From Capronia americana (Eukaryota > Ascomycota > Eurotiomycetes > Chaetothyriales > Herpotrichiellaceae): a stretch of 64,000 bases of DNA. Numbering within the stretch: position 1 is the stretch's first letter; every line of letters starts with the position of its first letter. Shown here in pieces: positions 45,301-55,819 of this stretch. Both the position numbers and the translations under genes were made by a program. Where the stretch lies: positions 558,001 to 622,000 of the forward strand of contig JADWQD010000016.1 in NCBI GenBank assembly GCA_016110215.1, written 5' to 3'. The notes beneath the pieces are model-generated. The model was not told the DNA's origin and did not search any database. It saw only the letters and a list, made by a program, of their open reading frames with translations.

Positions 45301-45904
45301 ATTCAAAGTAGAGAGAGAGTGCTGAATCTAAGGTTCGCAGTACGTATTCAAAATTTCCAGACCGCGCAATGGCTTTTTGGACCTCGCAGGAGGAAAATAA
45401 CCTTTATCGAAGCGCTTGTCGGATTTTATCTGATCATATGCGATGGACTTCTCCACCGGCGCAAAGAGCCGAGGACATCTCCTCGCAAGTCGCACCGTCA
45501 AACTCTATCTCCACTCCTCTTGGTCGGGGTTGTTGCCTGAATCACCTACCAGGCAGTTTTGTCAGCAGCTCCGAGTATTCGTCCGCCTCAGGCCTTTGTT
45601 AGAGGGACGTTTCCAGAAAAAGTTACGTAGTCGGCTCGAGTCGACGCGAAAAGAATCCAGCGCCTTTGGCCTTTGTGATCCTCCGTAAGTTAGATAGTGC
45701 GGACCACAGACCTCTGACGCGCCAAGCCGAAACTTCGCCTCGTAGCGCTTTGTGCTTCAAATAGATGTGACATCCTGCTCAGATCCATTCACATACCCAC
45801 CTTCGAGGATTCTCTGATTTTCCTCCTCCCTAAACCGGGAGACCTGAGCACTCAAAGTTTCAAGATCTTCACGCTGTCCCGAAGCTCATCTCTAAAACTG
45901 CGAC
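45301..45904. other. Divergent promoter region
   Basis: About 600 bp between the divergent hydrolase and WD40 genes. No gene or repeat seen; a scan for CGG-N10-CCG found none here. Confidence 0.5.
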
Positions 45905-47614
45905 ATGGATGAAGACGATCTCCGAGACTACCTCCCGACTTCTTTCGGGGCCACGGGAGGCGAGTTTGATGTCGATGCCCAAATCGAAACTGCCAGGCGG
46001 AAGATACCTGGTCTTCCAGAACCCAAGGCCGAGTCACCGGTCAGTTCAAACAATGATGCAGATTCCGACAGCGACTCAGATGATGACTCCGAAGACGAAG
46101 ATGAATATCCCGTATCGCATGAGATTGTCTTCAAGACTCACAACCGCCCGGTCACGACAATTACGCTCGACACGGCAGGCTCGCGCATGATCACCGGTTC
46201 TATGGACTGCACGATCAAGTTACATGACTTCGCATCGATGGCGCCAAACACATTACGAGCCTTCAAATCTGTCGACCCGAGTCTCGTAAAGGGCTCTGCC
46301 AATTCGGAAACTCACCCCGTGCACGTTGCCAAGTTCAACCCCAACTCACCAAGTCAAGTTCTGGTCATCTCAGCCACTCCTCAGGCAAGAATCTTGTCTC
46401 GTGATGGCGAAACAACGACCGAGTTCGTCAAAGGCGACATGTACCTCCGCGACATGAACATGACGAAAGGCCATATCAGTGAGATTACCAGTGGCACGTG
46501 GCATCCGTACAACCATGACCTATGTGTGACTGCGGGAACGGACAGCACTCTGAGGATATGGGACGTCAACGTGCGTAACAAGCAAAAGACGGTGATTGTG
46601 CACAAATCGAAATTAGCAGGCTCGGCGGGTCGGAGTCGAATGACTGCTGTGGCGTGGGGTAGTCAAGTTGAAGGAGGAAACAGTCTTCTCGTCGCTGCTG
46701 CTCTTGACGGTTCCTTGCTGATGTGGGGAGGAGATGGCCCGTATAACAGGCCGAGCGGTGAGATCAGTCAGGCTCACACCAGCAACACCTGGACAAGTGG
46801 CGTCGACATTAGTGGTGATGGCCGACTGGTGGTTACGCGAGGCGGTGATGACACGATCAAGCTGTGGGATACGCGCAAGTTCAAACAGCCCGTGAACACG
46901 ACCTCGCACGTCTCAACGTCAAGTCAATATCCCACTTCGAACATCCTCTTCGCTCCAAACTCATCGTCCATCATCACCGGCTCCGAGACAGGGGACCTAT
47001 ACATCCTCAACCCAGCAACTTTGAAACCGGAGCTCGTCACGCCAATCACGCCAGGTTCAGCCCTAATCAGCGTGCTTTGGCACGAAAAGCTCAACCAGAT
47101 AATCACAGGAAGCGCTAATGCCGAAACCCATGTTCTCTTCAACCCCAAACTCTCCACCAAGGGTGCCGTGATGGTGATGTCCAAGCAACCGAAGCGCCGG
47201 CATATCGACGACGACCCGGGTCTCACCACAGACATGTCCCAGGGTATCTCTGGCGATGCGATCGTCAACCCGGGAACAGCGGGCGAGGCTATCAAAGGCA
47301 GTACGTACGCATCTCGACATCCCACGATCGGTCTCACCGCGTCGGGCAAATCGCGTGACCCGCGGAGACCACACATTCCAGCCTCGACCCCTTTTGCCAA
47401 GAGCCAGCCCGATGAGAAACACATCAAAGAACGCATCCCACTTAGTGCGATGAGAGAAGAAGACCCACGAGAAGCCCTGCTAAAGTATGCGGACAAGGCA
47501 CAGAATGATCCCATCTTCACAAATGCTTGGAGCAAGACCCAGCCAAAGACCATCTATGCGGATCTTAGTGAGGAAGATGAGGACGTGCCGCAGAAGAAGA
47601 AGCAGAAAACGTAG
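45905..47614 (+). CDS. WD40-repeat protein, WDR70-like
   Basis: A single intron-less frame of 569 residues. An acidic Ser/Asp/Glu-rich N-terminus (about residues 40-75) follows a DDLRDYLPTSFG start. A beta-propeller with WD-type units comes next: GSRMITGSMDCTIKLHDF, HNHDLCVTAG-like sequence with TLRIWDVN, GRLVVTRGGDDTIKLWDTRKF, and GSANAETHVLF. The basic C-terminus (RDPREALLKYA, then PQKKKQKT) may be a nuclear signal. The overall order matches the WDR70/gastrulation-defective-1 family of nuclear WD proteins. In other organisms that family acts in chromatin and DNA-damage responses. The family call rests on pattern recognition only. Confidence 0.85.
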   Translation: MDEDDLRDYLPTSFGATGGEFDVDAQIETARRKIPGLPEPKAESPVSSNNDADSDSDSDDDSEDEDEYPVSHEIVFKTHNRPVTTITLDTAGSRMITGSMDCTIKLHDFASMAPNTLRAFKSVDPSLVKGSANSETHPVHVAKFNPNSPSQVLVISATPQARILSRDGETTTEFVKGDMYLRDMNMTKGHISEITSGTWHPYNHDLCVTAGTDSTLRIWDVNVRNKQKTVIVHKSKLAGSAGRSRMTAVAWGSQVEGGNSLLVAAALDGSLLMWGGDGPYNRPSGEISQAHTSNTWTSGVDISGDGRLVVTRGGDDTIKLWDTRKFKQPVNTTSHVSTSSQYPTSNILFAPNSSSIITGSETGDLYILNPATLKPELVTPITPGSALISVLWHEKLNQIITGSANAETHVLFNPKLSTKGAVMVMSKQPKRRHIDDDPGLTTDMSQGISGDAIVNPGTAGEAIKGSTYASRHPTIGLTASGKSRDPRRPHIPASTPFAKSQPDEKHIKERIPLSAMREEDPREALLKYADKAQNDPIFTNAWSKTQPKTIYADLSEEDEDVPQKKKQKT

Positions 47615-47979
47615 GACCCGTGATGGGGAAAGGGAAAAAAGCCTCTTATTAACCAGGCAGCGGTATACCCAGAGAGAGATCACACACGTTTAACTTTTCG
47701 AGCCTATTTGCGACTTCGTCGCCGAAACCCTAAAAATCCGCTGGTGCCTCCTGGGGCCACCAAATGTCGTCAATCGTCAACAGTGATCCGTCATAAACTT
47801 TATACATGCCCGAGCAGTCTGAGAATGCAAACCAGGTCTCGGGCGTTGACACGGAGACAGCCATTCCAACCGTGAAACACGGACAAACTTGTCCAGAATT
47901 GTTATACACACGCCGGTCGTTCCCGACGAAACGAAACGAATGCCCGCTCAAACTATACAACGGCAGGTCGATCTGGTAC

Positions 47980-49359
47980 TCAAACCTCCTTTGCCGGTCT
48001 CCCGGTGATGGCTTCTTTGATGCCCTGGCGGGTCGGATGGACAACGCGCTTGATCCCGATCCACGGCGTATTGATAGGCGATTCTCCAGTGTAAATCAAC
48101 AAGTCGTACAGGAAGCCGCCGAAAGTGCAGCCGATAAAAGGGCATATCATGGGAACCTGCATGGCACATGTGTCAGCGAAAGACGGTGTCACAGTCTAAC
48201 CATGCACCTCGACCTACCCAGAAATAATACCCCCCGGCGCTCCACACCTCATGTCCGTATCCCACGAAATAAGTGAACAGCCTGGGTCCAAAGTCTCGAG
48301 CCAGATTGATCGCATAGCCGGTCTCCCAACCGAGGGTCGCGCCAATGCCGAAGATCAAGAAGAACAAGCCCAGCGGGACCAGGTTGCCGGCCCCTAGGTT
48401 CGCATCATCCTTCAACGCAAAAATGATAAACACCAGCACTGTACTCGCGATGATCTCGGAGAAGACCTGGCCCGTCTTGGTCAAGAAGGGCTGCGGATAC
48501 GTGTTGAAGACACCGGCCGTCGCGTGCTCCGAGAAGCCAGGCACTGTGCGCACGCCGGCGCCGCCCTCGTACGCGTCAATGGCGGACTTGTAGTTGCCGT
48601 AGATGACGGCGGCGCCGCAGAAGCAGCCCATGACCTGGGCGCACGCGTAGATGGGGAACTTGTACCACGGGAATTTGCGGAACATGCAGTTGACGAACGT
48701 GATGGCCGGGTTGAGGTGGCCGCCCGCGCAGCCGGCGACGTACACGCCGAGCATGACACCGATGCCCCATCTATTGGAGAGCAGCGAGAAATAGTCAGCG
48801 CGGTGTTCAATCTCCGTTATTCGCGGGATAAGATGTGGTCGTAAAATGTGAAGGTGAAGTATATTTATACAGCACGCGCGAAATAGGAATGGCGAAACAC
48901 TCACCCCCAAGAAATACTCTGATAATCGCCCTTGTTCTGGCTACTCGTCGGCAGATTCGGGTTGGCGCTCAACGTCACCTGGGCGACGCTGCCGTCGCCG
49001 AACAGGATCATGATGAAGGTGCCCATGAACTCGGCGAACGGGTCCCTCAGGTGATGCCGCACCCGGCTCCACCACAGGTTCTTGTGGTGCTGGTAGTCCT
49101 CCTCGGCCTCCTCGCTCTTGCCGTAGTTGTCGATCGGCGGGCCGTGCTCCTGGTGGTACGGGTAGGGGACCTGCGGGTTGGGATCCATGCTGCGCGCGTT
49201 CCCGTTGTTGCCGTTGCCGCTGTGGGCTTCGTGCTCGCGGTGCGTGAAGGTGACTTCGTCCGAGGCCGGTTCGGAGGACGAGGAGCCCTGCGCGCGGTGC
49301 ATCCGCGGGGCAATGTTAGGGTAGGCGTTGTGGTCTTTGGGTTTTTCGAAATTGTCCAT
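47980..49359 (-). CDS. Aquaglyceroporin (MIP family)
   Basis: Exons 48905-49359, 48218-48770 and 47980-48156 (introns 134 and 61 bp) give 394 residues. A long hydrophilic N-terminus (about 105 residues) precedes the channel core. The first pore loop is GGHLNPAITF (NPA). The second is GYAINLARDFGPR, with NLA and an Asp after Arg, the mark of glycerol-conducting members. EFMGTFIMILFG is helix 1. It should carry glycerol and other small uncharged solutes across the plasma membrane. The long N-terminus resembles the regulatory extensions of fungal aquaglyceroporins. A minus-strand frame at 47730-48044 lies just past the stop and is not part of it. Confidence 0.93.
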
Positions 49360-49488
49360 GGCGAGCGAGCCGGGGAGGGAGGGACAATCTGGACGGACAG
49401 TGTTTTTGTATGGTCTGGTCTGATCTAGGTTGATCTAGCTGCTGTACGGGTATTGATTGACGATGCTAGAGATGGCGAAGGTGCGCAC

Positions 49489-49513
49489 ATGTGTGTGTGT
49501 GTTTGTGTGTGTG
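49489..49513. repeat. (GT)n microsatellite
   Basis: A run of GT dinucleotides with one TT interruption, in the 5' flank of the aquaglyceroporin gene. Confidence 0.8.
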
Positions 49514-49652
49514 GAGCGCGATAGTATACAAAATACAGATGGGTGAGGCCGCGAAAGTGGAGGGCACTCTAGCCAGGTATATACTGATGGGTACTGTCCT
49601 TTCCTTGACCTTATCGGATTGGCATGAATGAAAATCCTTCCGAGCGTTGCTG

Positions 49653-50096
49653 TTAAGGCCTCACACTCACGCTCATACGCTCGTCATATGACGAGCCCAC
49701 AAATTGTGGTCCGGAAATGCGCATGGGCAGCGCGATGGACGGCAACATGAACCCATCAGTCTGCTCCACCGTCTCGTGCGCGCAGAAAGGCGGTTCGTTT
49801 TTATCGCTCACACCATCGAGCATGCGCGGTTTATTGGACAGTTTTGAGATGACCGTTACCTCCTGCCACCCTGGGACGCGGGGTAGAACGCCTCCAGCTG
49901 TGGTCAGCTTCATCATAAGTCCCTTGTGAATGCGAATGCGATTGACTCCCATGGGCCATCGCACATTTCGCATAAGACGAGCGGATCGTTGATTGCGGGT
50001 GATGGAAACGCGCATCGACGTCAGAGGCACCAAGTGGGGCCGGAAAACCCCACCCACCGAGTCGGCCGCGGACCTTGATTGGGTATTCGAAGACAT
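49653..50096 (-). CDS. Possible small hypothetical protein
   Basis: An uninterrupted ATG-to-stop frame of 147 residues (starts MSSNTQSRSAAD). It is basic in the middle and has no recognised domain, signal peptide or membrane segment. It lies alone upstream of the aquaglyceroporin gene on the same strand. It may be a lineage-specific gene or chance. Confidence 0.3.
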   Translation of the reverse strand: MSSNTQSRSAADSVGGVFRPHLVPLTSMRVSITRNQRSARLMRNVRWPMGVNRIRIHKGLMMKLTTAGGVLPRVPGWQEVTVISKLSNKPRMLDGVSDKNEPPFCAHETVEQTDGFMLPSIALPMRISGPQFVGSSYDERMSVSVRP

Positions 50097-51449
50097 CTTT
50101 CATCATCCCGTCAAGCGGAAGGGAAGTGCCAAGAACACAGAACAAACCACGACGGAGGGACGATCGTCGACTTTTCTGGGGGCGGAGAGCTCACAAGAAG
50201 TACTCGTATCACAGTGGCGCGAACGGGGAAGATCCCAGCAAGGGAAGCGATCGACTTTGCTTAGCAGCACCACTTGCGCGAAGAGAAGCGATCATTTTCG
50301 CACCTCGTGGTGATGGTAGCCCGAATTGTGGGTTAGTTGATAATCAAAACCCAAAAAACTACGAGTACTCGTACGACAGCGTCGTATCGGAATTAAGTAA
50401 GCCTTGGACCTCGGTTTGAAGTGTTCAGTACGAGCACCCGTACAAGGCGGAAGGAGCTGGACAGAAAATGGCTTGGATTTTGCTTCTTGTTTTCTCCTGG
50501 GCTCTGTCCCAGCCATGGTGGAACTTCAGCGGGTTGAAGAGATATTGTGAACAAACATATTGAAAATGTTTCATCGTAACAATATCTGAAGCCGTGGTGG
50601 CAGCTGGTGGGTGGCTGATCGGAGGATAATGGTATGACGTGACCGCCATCCAGGGCACCAAGAGCGCGGAAAGCCATCAAGTGAATGCTTGGCTCAAACT
50701 GTGTACGAAGTAAAAGGTGCTCGTATTAGGAAATCGGGTTGAACCTCATCTACGAGCCTTGTTGCGCTTCATCGGCCAATCGTTGGCTACTTCAGTAGCT
50801 CAATTTTGTTCTTCGAGAGACGGGCTTGGACCTTAGGCGAAAGACTGCTCGAAATGGTAGACAATCGATGCCTGCTAACCATCACCATCTTTTAGACCAT
50901 TCAAATGCCGTAGAAGGCCAGGTGTATCGCGGTGCAAAGCGATGAGTGAGCAACCTCATCCTGATTGTGATTCACTAGCAGAGAAGGTTGACATCCTCGA
51001 GCGGAAAGTCTCGTACGTAGGACCTTATCAGCACGTGGAGATACACGCTGTGCCGCCTCTTGCCAGTGAATGACGTGCTTGTCCATGATGTGCTTGTCGT
51101 TCATCTTCTTCTCTATCACCAAGAGAGACCTCGATTCAAGCGAATGATGGAGTGTGCCTTCATGCAAACCCTTCATCATTTTCTGGGCCAGAACTGGACC
51201 GGGTCGACGGGAAGTCGCCTCATCTTCTGTCCAGCGGTCTGATGGAAGATTCAGACCTCCACAGTCTCCGGATGAGGGGTAGAACCAAGCAAAGTGTTAC
51301 ATACTCACATTTCCAGCATGTCCCGACGTGAAATATATGACACGCTCTTTTACCCTATTTCAGAATTGCTCTTTTGTCTCCATCTCGAACTGTTGCAAGC
51401 ACATTAACACCATCGTCGTATAGAACCGGCACTTTCAGAATCCCCGAAC
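50097..51449. other. Intergenic region, no gene seen
   Basis: About 1.35 kb with short frames only. It includes the promoter of the OsmC-like gene. Confidence 0.55.
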
Positions 51450-52130
51450 ATGTCCGACGCAGCGTCGAGAGCCGCGGAGACACTGCGCTCGAAGCAGAAG
51501 CCCCTCAAGGACAAGTATCGATCGGATCCCGCCTCCGCTCTTGTTACCCTATCGTCGAGCGGAAATCTCGATCCTACCTCTACCAGCCTGACATGTTCTC
51601 TGTCATCCAGCGCTGCGGCACGGAAGGTCGCTGGACTGCACAAAGCTGCAGGAGGCGAGGGCTTCGATGCCTCTGGTGAGCTGTGCTCCGGAGATATGCT
51701 GCTGGAATCTTTGGTGGCTTGCTTTGGCGTCACAGTGCGCGCTGTAGCCACAAGCTTGGGCATACCAATCAACAACGGAACAATCACAACCGAGGGTGAC
51801 TTGGATTTCCGGGGCACAATGGGCATCAAAGACCCCGAGGGCAACGCCGTACCCGTGGGATTCACCAAGATCAGACTTATTGTGCGGCTTGATGTCGACG
51901 AAGAGCACAAATCAAAGGTCGACAAGCTAATCCAGCTCAGTGAGAGATACTGTGTGGTCCTGCAAACAATCAAAGGAGGTGTGCCAGTGGAAACGCAATT
52001 GGGCCATGTGGGCGGCGTGGTGCCTGATGTCCGAAGTGAGGGTGATGCGGCTGCGGATGGTGTCAATGGAGGCAAGGGGGAAGGAATGTCGGATTTACCG
52101 CCCAATGAAGATGTACTGAAAGTGAACTGA
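51450..52130 (+). CDS. OsmC/Ohr-like peroxide-reducing protein
   Basis: A single-exon gene of 226 residues starting MSDAASRAAETL. The OsmC fold has two redox cysteines, one in a helix and one late. Here they are seen in LLESLVACFGVTVRAVA and in LIQLSERYCVVLQ. Relatives reduce organic hydroperoxides with lipoylated or thiol partners. The Gly/Asp-rich C-terminal tail (about 35 residues) is extra. It is probably cytosolic; no clear targeting signal is seen. Confidence 0.88.
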   Translation: MSDAASRAAETLRSKQKPLKDKYRSDPASALVTLSSSGNLDPTSTSLTCSLSSSAAARKVAGLHKAAGGEGFDASGELCSGDMLLESLVACFGVTVRAVATSLGIPINNGTITTEGDLDFRGTMGIKDPEGNAVPVGFTKIRLIVRLDVDEEHKSKVDKLIQLSERYCVVLQTIKGGVPVETQLGHVGGVVPDVRSEGDAAADGVNGGKGEGMSDLPPNEDVLKVN

Positions 52131-53519
52131 ACACCATCTCTGTAGAGAACCTTTGCAAGTTCCTACCGACTCTGGAAAATGATTCCAGAAAAAAGTGAGG
52201 GCAATCACAGCTTTGATCACAGCGACAGATGTTGGACGCTCTGGTTTGCATTCTTCGAAAGCCACATACATCTCCTTGCATCGGAAGTCAAGGATACATC
52301 TACATGTGGCCCGCCAAACTTCGCAGTGCATATGATCACCTGCACGGATCTTTGACCGAAATAGAGGATGCTCAAACGGTTCCGCGACAGGGAGATCTGA
52401 ACCTGACACCGGGAAACATCAAGGTAGGTGGGAGGGAATGCTAAGCATAGCTGTGCGATGTCATCGCATGGAACAGCATCACCACTGCCACCAGTTCTTG
52501 AGCGCATGCAAGAACTTGGGTCTGGTGCAGGCGACTTTTACACCCTCGTCCGGTCGCATGGTTGAAGGCCCGGCTGGTTGTGCCGATCAGAACAACCAGT
52601 GCTCTCGATGGCACCAAAGATATTCGCCGGGACCCTTGGATTATAACACAATCCGACCACAATCCAACTTACGAAGTGACCGCCTCATCGGAAACGCCAG
52701 CCTTAGATGTGGCACGAATCGAGGTCAAGAAACTAATCATCGACACCGGGAGGATGATTGCATCAGTGAACGTGAACTCCCACATAGGACTGAAGGATAG
52801 AATTGCAGACATACCGGAGCTCATCTCCTTGCTGACCTGACAGACTCACACAAGCGGATGGATGCAGTTGTTCAGTTTGCAGACACGGCCAAGTTTGAAG
52901 ACACACCGTGTAGTCAAGGAGCTTGTGGCAGAGAACCGTGAGGCGGACACGCTGGTTTCTTAGAGAATGGATGGACCGTTCTCATCTGGTTCTTCCGGTG
53001 GAAAGCGTAGATACCTGATAATTCAGTGTACAGACATGGACTAGAGAACATGCAACGCAATATGCGAATACGACGAGACAACTCCGGATGCTTCAACCCT
53101 CACTTGCATTGAACCGTTCGTCTGCGATAAGTGATCCACCAATCTTATCGCGTTCAAGCATCAGGCACAGGAGCTTAAGTGTGGCTGTGATCCACGGCCT
53201 TCTGCCCGCCAATGGGAGCGGTGGACCTGTGAGGCTGTGCTGCAGCTGTCAGCCACACCCCCCCTCCTTGTTCTGTGGCTCTCTAGACGCTCAGCCCACC
53301 AGCCACTTCTCAGCTCAGCTTCAAGTGAAACTCAAACAATGCTGCCTGCTCCGTACTCCGTGCTCTAAGAGTGAACTCTGAAATCTATAAGAAGACGCGC
53401 CCTTCATCAGCGCAATCTTTCCGCCCAAGATTCTCCCTGCCAGGCTTTGACAATTAAGAAACTTCGAAAGTGAGAGTCAGCGCAACGGCCCGGATCGACA
53501 AACCTTTGATCTTACCACA
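52131..53519. other. Intergenic region, no clear gene
   Basis: About 1.4 kb. A plus-strand frame at 52562-52840 and overlapping frames around 52440-52800 have some coding-like words but lack ATG starts or splice sites I can defend. They may be relics. Confidence 0.45.
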
Positions 53520-54776
53520 ATGTCGGGTCAGGACTACTACAACAACCAGTACCCTCCGCAGCAGCAAGGCTACGGCGACTCTGGAGAGCGCGGCCATCAA
53601 CAATGGCAGCCACCTTCTGGGCCACCTCACGGATACGGGGACCAGTCCTACAATCAAGGCTATGAACAGAACCGGCCATATGATTATGGATCCCCACCAC
53701 CTCAGGACTACCAGCAACACTACCACAATGAAGGTGGTTATCAGGCCCCGTATGGCCAATACCCACACGATCAAAACCATTACACTTCCCCTCCACCTGA
53801 AGGATATCAACATCAATCGGATCAATATGCGGCGCCTCCACCCCATGGCTACCCTCACAACCCAGATCAGTACGGTGCTCCGCCGCCCGATCATTCCTAC
53901 CATCAGCAGAACTACTCACCCCAGCCGCAAAGTTATGGCTACAATGACCAAGGACCACGCGCTTACTCACCTAACCCTCCGCCTGCTCAAGCCCCGTATG
54001 ACAACTTCACTCCGCCTGCCGGTCCTCCACCAGCGCACATGAATCAAGGCTATCCAGGTCATCCCGACGCTCCTATTGACCCCAATGATCCCAACGCGAC
54101 TCAAGACCGCGGACTCATGGGGGCCGTGGCTGGAGGTGCGCTAGGAGCCTATGGCGGCCATAAAGTCCACCATGGCTTTCTCGGCGCCGTTGGTGGAGCA
54201 ATCGCTGGCTCGCTGGCGGAAGATGCCCTGAAGAAGCGCAAGAAGGAAAAGAAGGAAAAGAAGAAGCTTGAGCGACCTGCCGGTCTTCGGCGCGACTCGT
54301 CCTCGTCGTCTTCCTCTTCCAGCAGTAGCTCGTCCGATGACGAGAAGAAAAAGAAAAAGAAGCAGGGTCTTGCAGCCGCGGGGGTGGCGGGCACGGCAGC
54401 GTACGGGGTGCATCAGTATCAACAGCAACATAGCAATCGTGGGCCGGCACCCCAGATGCGTGGCAACTTCTCGGCTTCCTCGAACAGCATTACGTTGGAC
54501 AGGGACTACGATCTCATCGCGTCGTGCAGCAATGTCCATGGCGAGCACAAGCTCTCTTCCATCTCGCTGAACCAATGCCTGACCAACTCGCATGGCCATT
54601 TTGCTTGGCATCGTGGTGGGAACTTCGGAGCTTCTGCACGGAATGTAAGATTGATCGAGGACGGCAAGGTGCTTGAAGCTGAGCTTGGTACTGGTGGTGG
54701 GGGGTGGAATCGAGCTTGGGTCCGGCTGGATGAGAGGATCAGCAATAACGACGGCGAGTTGATTTTTCTGGACTAA
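53520..54776 (+). CDS. CVNH-domain protein with glycine-rich 2TM segment
   Basis: A single-exon gene of 418 residues. Residues 1 to about 195 form a Tyr/Gln/Pro/Gly-rich low-complexity region with repeats such as PPPEGYQHQSDQY and PPPHGYPHNPDQY. Next come two Gly/Ala-rich segments (GLMGAVAGGALGAYGG, GFLGAVGGAIAGSLAE) resembling a glycine-zipper membrane hairpin. A Lys-rich block, a run of about 14 Ser residues (54295-54336) and a second Lys block follow. The C-terminal ~105 residues form a cyanovirin-N homology domain, beginning GNFSASSNSITLDRDYDLIA. CVNH domains are sugar-binding folds. The role here is unknown, perhaps a wall- or membrane-associated lectin (inference). Confidence 0.88.
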   Translation: MSGQDYYNNQYPPQQQGYGDSGERGHQQWQPPSGPPHGYGDQSYNQGYEQNRPYDYGSPPPQDYQQHYHNEGGYQAPYGQYPHDQNHYTSPPPEGYQHQSDQYAAPPPHGYPHNPDQYGAPPPDHSYHQQNYSPQPQSYGYNDQGPRAYSPNPPPAQAPYDNFTPPAGPPPAHMNQGYPGHPDAPIDPNDPNATQDRGLMGAVAGGALGAYGGHKVHHGFLGAVGGAIAGSLAEDALKKRKKEKKEKKKLERPAGLRRDSSSSSSSSSSSSSDDEKKKKKKQGLAAAGVAGTAAYGVHQYQQQHSNRGPAPQMRGNFSASSNSITLDRDYDLIASCSNVHGEHKLSSISLNQCLTNSHGHFAWHRGGNFGASARNVRLIEDGKVLEAELGTGGGGWNRAWVRLDERISNNDGELIFLD

Positions 54777-55045
54777 TTACGCATGCCAAGGTAGCCATGA
54801 AAGCTTCTTTCGACTGAGACCATACAGTATTCGTCGTCTTTGGTGCTTCAACCTTTCCGTTATTCGATGCTGCGTCGCTTGTGCAGAGCGTCACTCTGCT
54901 GTCTATGGCACTTTGGTGTCTGGGCTCTGTTGAAGCCAAAAGCCGCACGCTAACCACAACAGCATCACACCACCTCTGCGGCGGTGACCTCTCTCCAGTA
55001 CAATATCCTGTTGAGTATGTTGCGAGGCGAATACCCTCTCCAGCT

Positions 55046-55819
55046 CTACTTCTGGCACTGCAGCCGGCGTCCCTTCTCGACGTTAGACCGAGAAGGTGTC
55101 GCCCGGACAGGACGACCTGGATAGGGCATGTACCTGCCAGGGTGCCTCCTTCCCATCTCCTCCGCCCACTTGATGCGCCTACGGCGCTCCACGCGATCGC
55201 CAATCGACTTCCTCTGCAAACAGCTCTTCTGTCGATGTTCAGGGAGCGCTTGGCCGCTCCAGTACTCTTTGTCCTTGTCCATACACCATTGCATTGCCCG
55301 CATCGATAGGTTGGCGGAGGTCGCCGCGTCGAACCGGGTGCGATTGGTCCATGTTAGGAACGGTTCTTGCTCGTCCTCGCTCCCCTCGCTCTCCGTTAGT
55401 AGTTCTTCGCCGGGCTCGAGGTGACGCAACTCCTCTCCGCTGGTTTCGGTGAGAGTCGACATCTGGGACGAGGAGATGTATGCGCCGGCGGACCAGCGGT
55501 GCTCTTTGTACTCGCGCTCGAAGAAGTCGTCCACACATGCTTTCAAGTCGAACTCTGCCTTTTCGTCGCCTTTTTTGGCTCTCTCAGAAGTGTCACATTC
55601 TTCCTTTTCGTCTTTGATGGTGCCATGGCATTGTTTCTCTGATATGGTCAAGGCTCCGTCAGTGCTCTCAGGCTGATCTTTACGGTCTGCAGGCTCAGGC
55701 GAGGTAGTTGTGTGGACTATCTTAACGTATCAGCTGGACATGAGACGCTCAACCGCAGTGGAGCAATACGTACAGGGTTCAACTCCGGTATGGTTGACTC
55801 CGCTTTCGTTGTCTCCCAT
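55046..55819 (-). CDS. Conserved-looking hypothetical acidic protein
   Basis: Exons 55774-55819 and 55046-55716 (intron 57 bp, donor GTACGT, acceptor GATAG) give 238 residues. The intron was chosen because it alone joins MGDNESGVNHTG to the downstream frame. The protein is acidic and Ser/Glu-rich, with a Trp-containing region (HRWSAGAYISSSQMST) and a basic C-terminus (RRRRIKWAEEMGRRHPGRY). No known domain is recognised. Confidence 0.6.

Noticed and set aside
47730..48044. 104-codon minus-strand frame past the aquaglyceroporin
   Set aside because: It overlaps the last exon in another frame and I found no splice linking it. It has some coding-like words, so RNA data could revive it.
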